Assembly (NCBI GenBank): GCA_019116025.1
Contig: DXCM01000067.1
Coordinates: 1 to 32,186 of the forward strand
From: Candidatus Companilactobacillus pullicola
GTDB taxonomy: Bacteria; Bacillota; Bacilli; Lactobacillales; Lactobacillaceae
Reading direction: 5' to 3'
Length of the DNA: 32,186 nucleotides
The notes under the pieces are model-generated. The model saw only the letters and a list, made by a program, of their open reading frames with translations. It was not told where the DNA came from and searched no databases. Both the position numbers and the translations under genes were made by a program. Shown piece after piece: positions 8,353-16,094 of this stretch. Numbering within the stretch: position 1 is the first letter of the stretch; every line of letters starts with the position of its first letter.

Positions 8353-8778
8353 GTGTTAAAATCAATTCTTTCAAAAAACTCAATTCAAGTTGTCGATTCG
8401 GTTTCTGATTGGCAGGATGCTTTAAAAAAAGCTAGTCAACCGTTACTAGATTCAGGAGTAATAACTGGAGAGTACGTGTCTAACATGATAAAAAGTGTGC
8501 AAGATAACGGGCCATACATGGTTCTTACTGACTATTTTGCATTGATGCATGCTCGACCAGGTGAAGGTGTTTCTCAAAATGGTATGTCGTTATTAGTTAC
8601 CAGAAATCAAGTTGATTTAGAAGGTAAACCAATCAAAATATTTTTGGTTATGGCGGCTACAGACAATACAAGTCATCTAAAAAGTTTACAAAATGTTATG
8701 AGCGTTTTTATGGATCAGAAAGCTTATCAAACAATATTGGATGGCAATCGAGATAAAATTATTGAACTTTTCAATTAG
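8353..8778 (+). CDS. PTS EIIA, ascorbate (Ula/Sga) type
   Basis: 141 residues of the EIIA Mtl/Fru-like fold, Ula/SgaA subgroup. The phosphorylated His is H66 in YFALMHARPGEGV. It starts with GTG at 8353, nine bases after a GGAGGT site that lies inside the end of the activator gene. IIA, IIB and IIC are separate genes in tight succession, as in ula operons. It would pass phosphate from HPr to the IIB encoded next. Confidence 0.9.
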   Translation: MLKSILSKNSIQVVDSVSDWQDALKKASQPLLDSGVITGEYVSNMIKSVQDNGPYMVLTDYFALMHARPGEGVSQNGMSLLVTRNQVDLEGKPIKIFLVMAATDNTSHLKSLQNVMSVFMDQKAYQTILDGNRDKIIELFN

Positions 8779-8790
8779 GAGGGAATTATT

Positions 8791-9078
8791 ATGAAATTTT
8801 TAGCAGTATGTGGTTTTGGCGTTGGTAGTTCAATGGTATTAAAAATGACTTTAGATAAAGTGGTTAAAGAAATGGGAATTGATGCAACTGTAGAGAATAC
8901 AGATATTGCAACAGCTAAGGCAACAGATGCCGATGCGTATTTCACTAGTCAAGAATTATTACCTGATTTGAAATCATCAGTAAAGAATCCTGTTTATCCA
9001 GTGAAGAAATATATGGATAAAGAAGAAGTTGGTAATCAGGTTAAATCTTATCTTGAAAGTGTAGGGGGAGATAAATAA
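8791..9078 (+). CDS. PTS EIIB, ascorbate (Ula/Sga) type
   Basis: 95 residues, the usual size for a free-standing UlaB-type EIIB. The phospho-accepting Cys is C7 in AVCGFGVGSSMVLKM. AGGAGGG (8777-8783) precedes the ATG. Its stop codon overlaps the ATG of the IIC gene by one base, showing translational coupling. It is cytoplasmic and donates phosphate to the sugar at the IIC. Confidence 0.93.
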   Translation: MKFLAVCGFGVGSSMVLKMTLDKVVKEMGIDATVENTDIATAKATDADAYFTSQELLPDLKSSVKNPVYPVKKYMDKEEVGNQVKSYLESVGGDK

Positions 9079-10331
9079 TGATTAATTGGATTGCAACAAA
9101 TATTCTGCAAAATCCACCTATTCTATTAGGTTTGATTGCTGCATTAGGTTTAGCAATTCAGAAGAAACCATTTGCAGATATTATAAAGGGAAGTTTAACT
9201 GCTGCCTTTGGTATGCTGATCTTGACTGAAGGGGTCAATATGCTAACTGGTATTATTTCTAATATTAATACTGCTGTTCAAACTCAAATGGGTTTGACTG
9301 TTTCTAAAGGTTTATCAGATATATCATTTACTGCTGATTATGGTGGGGCCGTTGGTATGGCCATGTTCTTTGGCCTAATCATCCATCTATTAATAGCTAG
9401 ATTTACACCTGTTAAAACAATCTTTTTAACAGGACATATGCTTTGGTGGGTTCCATTTGTTATTATTGCCGGCTTAGTTGAAGGTGGCGTTCGTGGACCT
9501 TTGTTAGTTGGTGTAGGTGCTCTTATTTCAGCATGTTATTGGTCATTTATGCCTTGGATCATGCGTAAATATGTTTGGGATGCAACCGGTGACGATTCAT
9601 TCCTAATTGGACATCCGACAGGAATTCTTTCAATGATTTCTGGATTTGTGGCTAAAAGAGTTGGTAATAAAGACCATTCAACCGAGGATTTAAATATTCC
9701 TAAGGGACTTTCTTTCTTCCGTGAAATATCCATTACTGGTGGATTGGTAATGTTTCTAGTTGATATTGTTGTTGGAATTATTGCACCATCATTGATTCCT
9801 AAGGGTAGTAACCTAGTAATGTTTTCTATTAATCAAGGTTTAACTTTTGGTGCAGGACTGTTGATCTTACTTTATGGTGTAAGACTATTAATCAATCAAA
9901 TTGTTCCAGCCTTTCAAGGAATTGCTGAAAAGGTTGTTCCGGGTGCTAAACCAGCATTTGATGTTCCTATTTTATTCAATTACCGTCCTAATGCTGTTAT
10001 TATTGGATTCCTAACAGCCATGATTACTTCTACAATCTTAGTTATTGTAGCAAATTCAATGCATCTATTTAGTGTTTTGATTGTTCCGTTAGTAATTACT
10101 AGTTTCTTTGAGTGTGGTGGTGCTGCCGTTATTGGTGAAGGCCAAGGTGGTATTCGTGGAGCTATTATTGGTACAGCTGTTGCATCAATCGTAATGGTTG
10201 CCTTAGTTGGATTATCAGCTATGGTATTAGGTTCTACAATTCGTAATTGGATCTTGATATTTGGTGGTAATGATTTGTCATTATGGTCAATGATTTCAGC
10301 AGGTATCGGTAAGTTGTTAGGAGGATTATAA
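9078..10331 (+). CDS. PTS EIIC, ascorbate (UlaA/SgaT) family permease
   Basis: 417 residues with about ten to eleven hydrophobic segments. It starts INWIATNILQNPPILLGLIA and has the family features GMLILTEGVNML near residue 50 and the Gly-rich GEGQGGIRGAIIGTAVA near residue 360. It is somewhat shorter than classical UlaA (about 465). Substrate cannot be assigned: none of the ascorbate enzymes (UlaG lactonase, UlaD decarboxylase, UlaE/F epimerases) is nearby, so ascorbate is unlikely. It overlaps the SIS-protein start by one base. Confidence 0.9.
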   Translation: MINWIATNILQNPPILLGLIAALGLAIQKKPFADIIKGSLTAAFGMLILTEGVNMLTGIISNINTAVQTQMGLTVSKGLSDISFTADYGGAVGMAMFFGLIIHLLIARFTPVKTIFLTGHMLWWVPFVIIAGLVEGGVRGPLLVGVGALISACYWSFMPWIMRKYVWDATGDDSFLIGHPTGILSMISGFVAKRVGNKDHSTEDLNIPKGLSFFREISITGGLVMFLVDIVVGIIAPSLIPKGSNLVMFSINQGLTFGAGLLILLYGVRLLINQIVPAFQGIAEKVVPGAKPAFDVPILFNYRPNAVIIGFLTAMITSTILVIVANSMHLFSVLIVPLVITSFFECGGAAVIGEGQGGIRGAIIGTAVASIVMVALVGLSAMVLGSTIRNWILIFGGNDLSLWSMISAGIGKLLGGL

Positions 10332-11071
10332 TGTCATATCAATACATGAATAAAGTACGTAACCTATTAGATATTGTGGAAACTAAAGAGAAGAATAATA
10401 TTGATGAAGCTATTTCTTTATTAGTTAAAACAAATCTTGATAAAAAATCCGTATATATATTTGGTGCTAGTCATGCCGGAATTTTGTCTGAGGAAATGTA
10501 TTATCGTGCCGGTGGAATGATGACTATTAATGCCATCTTTGGTCGTGAGGTTATGTTAGATCGTAAGCCAATTACTTTTACTAGTAAGATGGAAAGACTT
10601 GAAGGTTATGGAACAGCCTTGGCAAGTACGGTTAACTTTAAAGAAGGGGATGTATTAATTTTACATTCCGTTTCTGGACGTAATCCAGTTATTATTGATT
10701 TAGGATTAGCAGCCAAAAAGAAAGGCGTTAAAATCATAGCACTAACAAATTTAACGTATTCCAAGTCTGTAACAAGTAGACACTCTTCTGGTAAGAGATT
10801 GTTTGAAATTGCTGATATTGTTATTGACAATCATGGAGATATCGGAGATGCAGCCTGTACGATTAAAGGTGTTGATCAGAAGGTTGGACCAACATCGACT
10901 GTTATTGGTGCGTCAATCCTGAATTCTATTGTTGTAGAGGTTAATCAACAACTTGTAGAAAGTGGAATTAAGAATCCTCCAATATTTTACTCAGCTAACC
11001 TAGATGGTGGAGATAAACTAAATCGTCAACTTTATGATGAATATAAAAACTCTATTCACTATGCTTTTTAA
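10331..11071 (+). CDS. SIS-domain phosphosugar protein, UPF0309-like
   Basis: 246 residues with one SIS (sugar isomerase) domain over roughly residues 35-215. Landmarks are KKSVYIFGASHAGILSEEMY at the start of the fold and LILHSVSGRNPVIIDLGLAA with the Ser-rich phosphate loop. The family match is to UPF0309/SIS_2 proteins, often found beside amino-sugar genes. The start is coupled to the IIC gene (TAATG), with a GGAGG site. As the only enzyme in the operon it is the best candidate to convert the phosphosugar produced by the Ula-like PTS, either by isomerisation or by deamination. The reaction is not determined. Confidence 0.85.
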   Translation: MSYQYMNKVRNLLDIVETKEKNNIDEAISLLVKTNLDKKSVYIFGASHAGILSEEMYYRAGGMMTINAIFGREVMLDRKPITFTSKMERLEGYGTALASTVNFKEGDVLILHSVSGRNPVIIDLGLAAKKKGVKIIALTNLTYSKSVTSRHSSGKRLFEIADIVIDNHGDIGDAACTIKGVDQKVGPTSTVIGASILNSIVVEVNQQLVESGIKNPPIFYSANLDGGDKLNRQLYDEYKNSIHYAF

Positions 11072-11084
11072 TTTTATTAAGTAA

Positions 11085-11122
11085 AAAAAGATGTCAAACG
11101 TAAAATTGTTTGACATCTTTTT
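11085..11122. terminator. Bidirectional Rho-independent terminator
   Basis: Perfect 15-bp arms (11085-11099 and 11108-11122, AAAAAGATGTCAAAC and its complement) with an 8-base loop. It has T-runs in both directions, so it ends both the SIS gene and the convergent small membrane gene. Confidence 0.9.
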
Positions 11123-11127
11123 GCTAT

Positions 11128-11337
11128 TTATCTGAGAAAAAGAAGAACACCCATGCCGGCGAAAGAAAGTGCAACGGCAATAACAGTGCTGGACCACAAT
11201 GTTGCAAGGGCAAATGGCGAAGGATCTTTATCGTTTCCTTCTTTTAATCCTTTAAAAGCGTGGACGGTTTGATAAAATTGATAAGCCGATAAAGTAATGA
11301 ATAATGACCCTAATAAAATACCAAGCAACTTGATCAA
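11128..11337 (-). CDS. Small two-helix membrane protein of unknown function
   Basis: 69 residues from TTG 11337, or 66 from TTG 11328. The second may be better because AAGGGG (11343-11338) touches the first. There are two hydrophobic helices, about residues 3-22 and 46-68, joined by a charged loop (HAFKGLKEGNDKDPSPF). I do not recognise a family. It stands alone, convergent with the Ula-like operon and sharing its terminator. No convincing promoter was seen in the 228 bases upstream, which also hold the next gene's control region. Confidence 0.6.
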   Translation of the reverse strand: MIKLLGILLGSLFITLSAYQFYQTVHAFKGLKEGNDKDPSPFALATLWSSTVIAVALSFAGMGVLLFLR

Positions 11338-11477
11338 CCCCTTTTAGGAGATTTATTGGTTTGATTTTATACCCGATGTACCTAAAAATACGAGTTGCCA
11401 GTTTTGTAAATGACTAAATGTAAATATTGACTTATGTTACGGGGATTGTTATTTTTAGAAAATACGCAGCATCATTT

Positions 11478-11493
11478 TAGAATTCGCTTTCAT
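11478..11493 (-). promoter_or_regulatory. cre box (CcpA) upstream of second GntR gene
   Basis: On the minus strand ATGAAAGCGAATTCTA fits WTGNAANCGNWNNCWW at every defined position. It lies about 30 bases before the tandem -10-like repeats, placing the GntR gene and perhaps the downstream operon under carbon catabolite control. Confidence 0.6.
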
Positions 11494-11509
11494 AAATAAG
11501 AATAACGGG

Positions 11510-11530
11510 TACTATAATAAATACTATAAT
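11510..11530 (+). promoter_or_regulatory. Tandem TACTATAAT repeats, probable -10 region
   Basis: TACTATAAT occurs at 11510-11518 and 11522-11530, one turn (12 bp) apart, each containing a perfect -10 TATAAT. No strong -35 is visible. The pair could be alternative -10 boxes or a direct-repeat operator for the regulator that follows. Confidence 0.4.
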
Positions 11531-11565
11531 GAAAATAGAAATATTAAAAATGGAGAAATATTTAT

Positions 11566-12261
11566 ATGGCAATGCAAATTTTATATCAGAAAGTTGCTGA
11601 CGATATCAAGAAGAACATTTTGTCAGGTGACTATGAGGTTGGAACCTTGATACCGACTGAAAATGAATTAGAAACAAAATATGAAGTTAGTAAAATAACC
11701 GTTAGAAAAGCTGTAGAACAGTTAGTATCTGAGGGTTATTTAGTTAAAAAAAGTGGTATTGGAACTCGTGTCATCAGTAACAATCTTTTTAACAAGTTAT
11801 CTAAAGCTAGGTCATATAGTTCAATCGTTAATGAACAGGGAAATCTGTCCAAGAAGATTCTTGAAGTTGAATTATTAAATGCGGAAGAAACGCCATTAAA
11901 AGAAAACTTCAAGAATCAGAGTATTTTGTATATTAAACGTCTATATTCATTGAATAACCAACCTTTTATTGTCGTTAATCATTACTTGCCTACACTCAGT
12001 GCCCCAGACAAAATAGAAGAACTTGAAAATCAATCCCTTTACACATTTTTGAAAAATAGTGGACGTGAGATCAGCAATTTTAAGGATGCTTTTAGTGCTG
12101 TCAATTTGAATTCAGAAAATCAAAAATTGCTGAATAAAACAGAATCCTTAGCGTTGAAGCGTGTAAGACGTGGTTACGATAATAAGGGGAATTTAATTGA
12201 ATATACAATTTCTATATACGACAGTAATAAAATGCCATACGAGATTGAATACGAAATTTAA
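11566..12261 (+). CDS. GntR-family (HutC/UTRA) transcriptional regulator
   Basis: 231 residues. The winged helix spans about 5-72 (TLIPTENELETKYEVSKITV, LVSEGYLVKKSGIGTRV) and the UTRA effector domain about 85-230. The ATG at 11566 follows a GGAG site at ten bases. It precedes the Lac/Cel-type IIC and the DUF871-amidohydrolase-Dga-KdgK genes in the same direction, so it is the likely pathway regulator, probably a repressor relieved by a phosphorylated intermediate. A cre box and tandem -10 motifs lie before it, and a 28-bp palindrome directly after it. Confidence 0.92.
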   Translation: MAMQILYQKVADDIKKNILSGDYEVGTLIPTENELETKYEVSKITVRKAVEQLVSEGYLVKKSGIGTRVISNNLFNKLSKARSYSSIVNEQGNLSKKILEVELLNAEETPLKENFKNQSILYIKRLYSLNNQPFIVVNHYLPTLSAPDKIEELENQSLYTFLKNSGREISNFKDAFSAVNLNSENQKLLNKTESLALKRVRRGYDNKGNLIEYTISIYDSNKMPYEIEYEI

Positions 12262-12269
12262 TTCTCTTT

Positions 12270-12285
12270 ATTTAAGCGTTTACAT
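12270..12285 (+). promoter_or_regulatory. cre-like CcpA box before PTS IIC
   Basis: ATTTAAGCGTTTACAT matches the cre consensus with one mismatch on either strand. It overlaps the left end of the 28-bp palindrome by four bases. Confidence 0.65.
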
Positions 12286-12309
12286 CATAACATTATAATG
12301 TTATGATGT
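12282..12309. promoter_or_regulatory. Perfect 28-bp palindrome: operator and/or attenuator hairpin
   Basis: Left half ACATCATAACATTA (12282-12295) is exactly complementary to 12296-12309, with no loop bases. TATAAT sits at the centre (12294-12299) and could be a -10. Five T follow the right arm (12309-12313), so transcription from the GntR gene could also end here. The ribosome site of the PTS gene starts eight bases further on. Operator and terminator readings are both open. Confidence 0.6.
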
Positions 12310-12332
12310 TTTTGAAAAAAGGAGGGTACGAA

Positions 12333-13610
12333 ATGGACAACCTAGTAAGTTTTTTAAATGCCAAGATTCTACCGTTTGCCAATAAAATGGGCAACCAACG
12401 TCATATGACAGCTATCAGAAAGGGTATTATTTCCACACTACCACTAACTATTGTGGGTTCATTCTTCACATTAATAAATAATATTCCAATCGAATCAGTT
12501 GCTAATATGCTATCGCCTTATAAAGAAATATTAGATATACCTTTTCGGTATACGGTCGGGATTTTAGCTCTTTATGCCACATTTGGAATTGCTTCATCAC
12601 TAGCTGAAAGTTATAAATTGGATAAATTAACTAATGGTGTTTTAGCAGTTTTAGCATTTCTTGTTTCAACAGCAGCACCAATTCACGTTACAGATAATGT
12701 AAAAGGTGTAATTGATGCTGGTAGATATATCAATATCGCCAATCTGAGTGCTTCATCGCTATTTGCTTCAATTGTTACTGGACTACTGACAGTTGAGATT
12801 TATCGTTTCTTCAAAGTAAAGAACATAACTATCAAAATGCCAGATGGAGTTCCACCAGAAGTTTCTAACTCATTTGTAGCGTTAATTCCAGCTGCGTTTA
12901 TCTTACTTTTCTTCTGGATCGTACGTTACTTGTTAGGTTTCAACATTGCCGAATTCTTAAGCATGATTCTAATGCCACTAAAAGGTGTCTTAGTTGGTAA
13001 CAGTCTCTTCGGTGGATTACTAACAATCTTCTTAATCACAGGTTTCTGGACATTAGGTATTCACGGTGCTGCCATTATGGATCCAATCGTTAGACCATTC
13101 TGGGAAATGTCAATTGCTCAAAATATGACAGAATTCGCTTCAGGTACTAGTGCACATCATCTTTCAACAATCTTCACTGAACAATTTCTACAATGGTTCA
13201 TCTGGATCGGTGGTGCCGGTGGTACTTTGGCACTTGTAACATTGTTCCTATTCTCAAAATCAGCTTATTTAAAAGATTTGGGTAAATTAGCTTTCTTACC
13301 TGGACTATTCAATATTAACGAACCAATCGTTTTCGGTGCTCCTATCGTTATGAATCCAATCTTAGGTATTCCATTCATCGTGGGACCATTGGTAACCGGA
13401 ACGTTATCTTATATCTTAACTATCACCGGAGTTGTACCGATGATGATGATGAGATTGCCATTTACAGTTCCTGGACCATTAGGAGCCTTGATGAGTACAA
13501 ACTGGAGTATCCCAGCGTTCATCTTAACTTGTGTCAACTTCTTGATTGATCTAGCAATTTACTATCCATTCTTCAAAGTCTTCGAAAAACAACAATTAGA
13601 AAAAGAATAA
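12333..13610 (+). CDS. PTS EIIC permease, lactose/cellobiose (Lac/Chb) family
   Basis: 425 residues with about ten membrane helices and the family motif GLFNINEPIVFGAPIV near residue 330. ATG 12333 is chosen because GGAGGG (12321-12326) lies six bases upstream; an in-frame ATG at 12303 lies inside the palindrome and has no ribosome site. No EIIA/EIIB genes of this family are present, so the partners must come from elsewhere. It heads an operon of a DUF871 6-phospho-glycosidase and aminoaldonate-catabolic enzymes. The probable cargo is therefore an N-acetylhexosamine-containing disaccharide that becomes phosphorylated on entry. It is related only distantly to the other IIC at 1268-2614. Confidence 0.92.
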   Translation: MDNLVSFLNAKILPFANKMGNQRHMTAIRKGIISTLPLTIVGSFFTLINNIPIESVANMLSPYKEILDIPFRYTVGILALYATFGIASSLAESYKLDKLTNGVLAVLAFLVSTAAPIHVTDNVKGVIDAGRYINIANLSASSLFASIVTGLLTVEIYRFFKVKNITIKMPDGVPPEVSNSFVALIPAAFILLFFWIVRYLLGFNIAEFLSMILMPLKGVLVGNSLFGGLLTIFLITGFWTLGIHGAAIMDPIVRPFWEMSIAQNMTEFASGTSAHHLSTIFTEQFLQWFIWIGGAGGTLALVTLFLFSKSAYLKDLGKLAFLPGLFNINEPIVFGAPIVMNPILGIPFIVGPLVTGTLSYILTITGVVPMMMMRLPFTVPGPLGALMSTNWSIPAFILTCVNFLIDLAIYYPFFKVFEKQQLEKE

Positions 13611-13626
13611 ATTCAGAGGTGATTAT

Positions 13627-13893
13627 ATGATTATTTTTCTATTCCTTTTAATATTTTTTATTGCGAGCGAAGTATTAGTTCAAAAAGGTATTACACCTAA
13701 ATTCATAAAAAAATTATCGGCTGGAAAATTAATTTTATTTTCACTCCTGACGATTCTAGGATTTGCGGTTGTTAGTTTCTTAATCAAACAAGCTGTTATC
13801 TTAGTACTTCTAAGTACGATTTACTTATCAATTGTGATTTCAAATTACTATATGAACGGATTTACCAAGATGGAAAGAGGGAAAAAGATATGA
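13627..13893 (+). CDS. Small 88-residue membrane protein, unknown
   Basis: A highly hydrophobic protein with about three helices (residues 1-18, 34-52 and 54-74) and a basic C-terminus (KMERGKKI). The AGAGGTGAT site before the ATG is good, and its last four bases overlap the start of the DUF871 gene (ATGA), so it is translated in the operon. I do not recognise a family. Its place directly after the IIC suggests a membrane accessory of the transporter, but nothing in the sequence proves that. Confidence 0.75.
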   Translation: MIIFLFLLIFFIASEVLVQKGITPKFIKKLSAGKLILFSLLTILGFAVVSFLIKQAVILVLLSTIYLSIVISNYYMNGFTKMERGKKI

Positions 13894-14975
13894 CCAAACG
13901 AACTTTAGGTGTTTCGCTTTATCCAGATCATAGTGATTTGAATGAAGATAAGAAATATTTGGAATTAGCTAGTAAATATGGTTTCAGCAGAATTTTCATG
14001 AGTATGCTGGAAGTTTCTGAAGGTAAAGAAAAAGTAGCTGCTAAATTCAGCAACCTGATCAATTTTGCCAAAAGTTTAGGCTTCTCAACGACCCTTGATA
14101 TTGCTCCTAATATTTTTGATCAATTGGGAATTTCTTATGATGATTTGTCATTCTTCCATGAATTAGGTGCGGAATCATTGCGTCTGGATCAAGGATTCGA
14201 TGGACAGAAGGAAGCATTGTTATCATTCAATCCTCAAAAAATGAATATTGAACTAAATATGAGTAATGATGTGGCCTATCTAAATAACATTTTGAGTTAT
14301 TCGGCTAATAAACCCTTTATCCAGGGATGTCATAACTTCTATCCTCAACGAGGAACAGGATTGCCACTAGATTTCTTCATCAGTGCTTCACAACGCTTCA
14401 AGAATCAAGGTATTGATACAGCCGCCTTTGTAACTTCACAAACAGGACAGATTGGACCTTGGGATATTAATGATGGTTTACCAACCTTGGAAATGCATCG
14501 TGACCTACCAATCGAAATTCAAGCTAAACATTTATTCGCAACCAACTTGATTGACTGTGTGATCATCGGAAATGCCTATGCATCAGAAGCCGAATTGCAA
14601 AAGTTAGGTGCCTTGAATCGTTATCAAATAACTTTCGATGTTGAATTGGCAGAAGATATCAATAATGTTGAACAGGAAATCCTTTTGAATAACCAACATG
14701 TCAGACGTGGTGATATCACTGATTTGGTGATTCGTTCAACTGAAGTTCGTAAGAAATATAAAGATTACGACAATCCAGTCGTGGCAACACATAGCTTTGA
14801 ACGTGGTGACGTCGTGATCGGTAATAATGATTTTGGTAAATACAAAAATGAGTTGCAAGTTGTATTGCAAGCTCACAAAGACATTCGTAAAAATAAAGTT
14901 GCTGAAATTTCCAAAGACGAATTATTCTTATTGGATTACATCGGACCTTGGGACAAGTTCCAGTTTGAGGGGTAG
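13890..14975 (+). CDS. DUF871/MupG-family 6-phospho-glycosidase (TIM barrel plus C-terminal domain)
   Basis: 361 residues, the usual length for DUF871. An N-terminal TIM barrel (about 1-240; LGVSLYPDHSDLNEDKKYLE at the start, GCHNFYPQRGTGLPLDFF near 150) is followed by a small cyclophilin-like C-terminal domain. The characterised member, MupG of Staphylococcus aureus, hydrolyses 6-phospho-MurNAc-beta-1,4-GlcNAc. Here no MurNAc-6-phosphate etherase (MurQ) or kinase is near, and the neighbours are aminoaldonate enzymes, so the specificity may differ. It is coupled to the small membrane gene (4-base overlap) and followed after five bases by the amidohydrolase. Confidence 0.88.
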   Translation: MTKRTLGVSLYPDHSDLNEDKKYLELASKYGFSRIFMSMLEVSEGKEKVAAKFSNLINFAKSLGFSTTLDIAPNIFDQLGISYDDLSFFHELGAESLRLDQGFDGQKEALLSFNPQKMNIELNMSNDVAYLNNILSYSANKPFIQGCHNFYPQRGTGLPLDFFISASQRFKNQGIDTAAFVTSQTGQIGPWDINDGLPTLEMHRDLPIEIQAKHLFATNLIDCVIIGNAYASEAELQKLGALNRYQITFDVELAEDINNVEQEILLNNQHVRRGDITDLVIRSTEVRKKYKDYDNPVVATHSFERGDVVIGNNDFGKYKNELQVVLQAHKDIRKNKVAEISKDELFLLDYIGPWDKFQFEG

Positions 14976-14980
14976 AAAAA

Positions 14981-16093
14981 TTGACTAGTATATATATCAA
15001 AAATGGGAAAGACGTCGATAATAAACCGCTAGAAGTGTATATCGTGGACGACAAGATTAAAGAAGTTGGAACTCACTTGGATGTAGAGGCTGACTCAGTT
15101 GTTGATCTAAAAGGCGAATCTTATATTAGTGCTGGCTGGATCGATGATCACACACATTGTTATGAAAAATTATCGTTGTACTACGATGATCCTGACAAAG
15201 ATGGCTACACGACAGGTGTAACGACTGTTATTGATGCGGGATCGACTGGTGCTGACAATATCGGTGATTTTTATCAAATAACCAGAAGTAAAAAAACCAA
15301 TGTTTACGCCATGATCAATATCTCAAAGACTGGTATCTTGGCTCAAGATGAATTAGGCGATATGAATCGGATTCAATTTGAACCCTTCCAAAAGGCAGTC
15401 GATGACTATCCTGATTTCATCATTGGTATGAAAGCCAGAATCAGTAAATCAGTCGTGGTTGGAAATGGCGTTAAACCCTTAATTGAAGCTAAGAAATTTC
15501 AAAAGCAGCTGGACAAAGATTTGCCACTGATGGTTCATGTAGGAACTAATCCACCAGATTTATCTGAAGTCATGGAAATAATGGAAAAAGGCGATATCAT
15601 GACTCATTGTTTCAACGGTAAAGAGAATGGAATCGTAAATTCTGACGATGCTATCAAACCATTCGTCAAAGAGGGCCTAGCTAAGGGAATTATTTTCGAC
15701 ATCGGTCACGGAACAGATAGTTTTAACTTCCACACTGCCGGAATCGCTACTGAAGATGGTATAACTCCACAAAGTTTGAGTACCGATATTTACCACACTA
15801 ACCGTGAAAATGGTCCAGTTTATAACATGGCTACTTGTATCGAGAAAATGCTTTACGTGGGTTACGATTTAAAACAAGTTTTGCCTATGATCACAACCAC
15901 TCCCGCTAAGAATTACAAATTGACAGCTAAAGGTGAATTGGCTGTTGGTAAAGATGCGGATGTCACAATTTTCAATGTGAAAAAAGGTAAGAAAGAGTTA
16001 ACTGATTCTAATGGAAATAAACGTACGACGGATACTTTAGTAGAGCCAATTTACAGTGTTGTCGGCGGTCAATTATATTCAATAGGAGATTAA
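14981..16093 (+). CDS. Amidohydrolase/deacetylase, COG3964 (EF_0837-like)
   Basis: 370 residues, an amidohydrolase-superfamily barrel often misannotated as dihydroorotase. Metal ligands visible: HTH (H57 and H59), K151 (GMKARIS, probably carboxylated), H186 (MVHVGT), H209 (MTHCFNG) and D269 (LSTDIYH). It starts with TTG at 14981, eight bases after GAGGGG, which spans the end of the preceding gene. Homologues are typically found beside the DgaE- and DgaF-like genes, as here. In this setting deacetylation of an N-acetyl-aminoaldonate, feeding the PLP enzyme encoded next, is the simplest role. Its real substrate is unproven. Confidence 0.88.
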   Translation: MTSIYIKNGKDVDNKPLEVYIVDDKIKEVGTHLDVEADSVVDLKGESYISAGWIDDHTHCYEKLSLYYDDPDKDGYTTGVTTVIDAGSTGADNIGDFYQITRSKKTNVYAMINISKTGILAQDELGDMNRIQFEPFQKAVDDYPDFIIGMKARISKSVVVGNGVKPLIEAKKFQKQLDKDLPLMVHVGTNPPDLSEVMEIMEKGDIMTHCFNGKENGIVNSDDAIKPFVKEGLAKGIIFDIGHGTDSFNFHTAGIATEDGITPQSLSTDIYHTNRENGPVYNMATCIEKMLYVGYDLKQVLPMITTTPAKNYKLTAKGELAVGKDADVTIFNVKKGKKELTDSNGNKRTTDTLVEPIYSVVGGQLYSIGD

Positions 16094-16094
16094 G

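Noticed and set aside
9078..10331. Ascorbate permease assignment (ulaA)
   Set aside because: The family fold fits, but no ascorbate-catabolic gene is present and the protein is shorter than UlaA, so no gene symbol or substrate is given.
11510..11530. Short direct repeats as a CRISPR or iteron array
   Set aside because: There are only two 9-bp copies with no spacers of constant size; they are better explained as -10 boxes.
13890..14975. Straight MupG (MurNAc-6P recycling) assignment
   Set aside because: The family matches, but the neighbours are aminoaldonate enzymes and no murQ is present, so the specific substrate is left open.
14716..15054. 112-codon minus-strand frame across the DUF871-amidohydrolase junction
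   Set aside because: It spans the junction of two real plus-strand genes and lacks any start signal.
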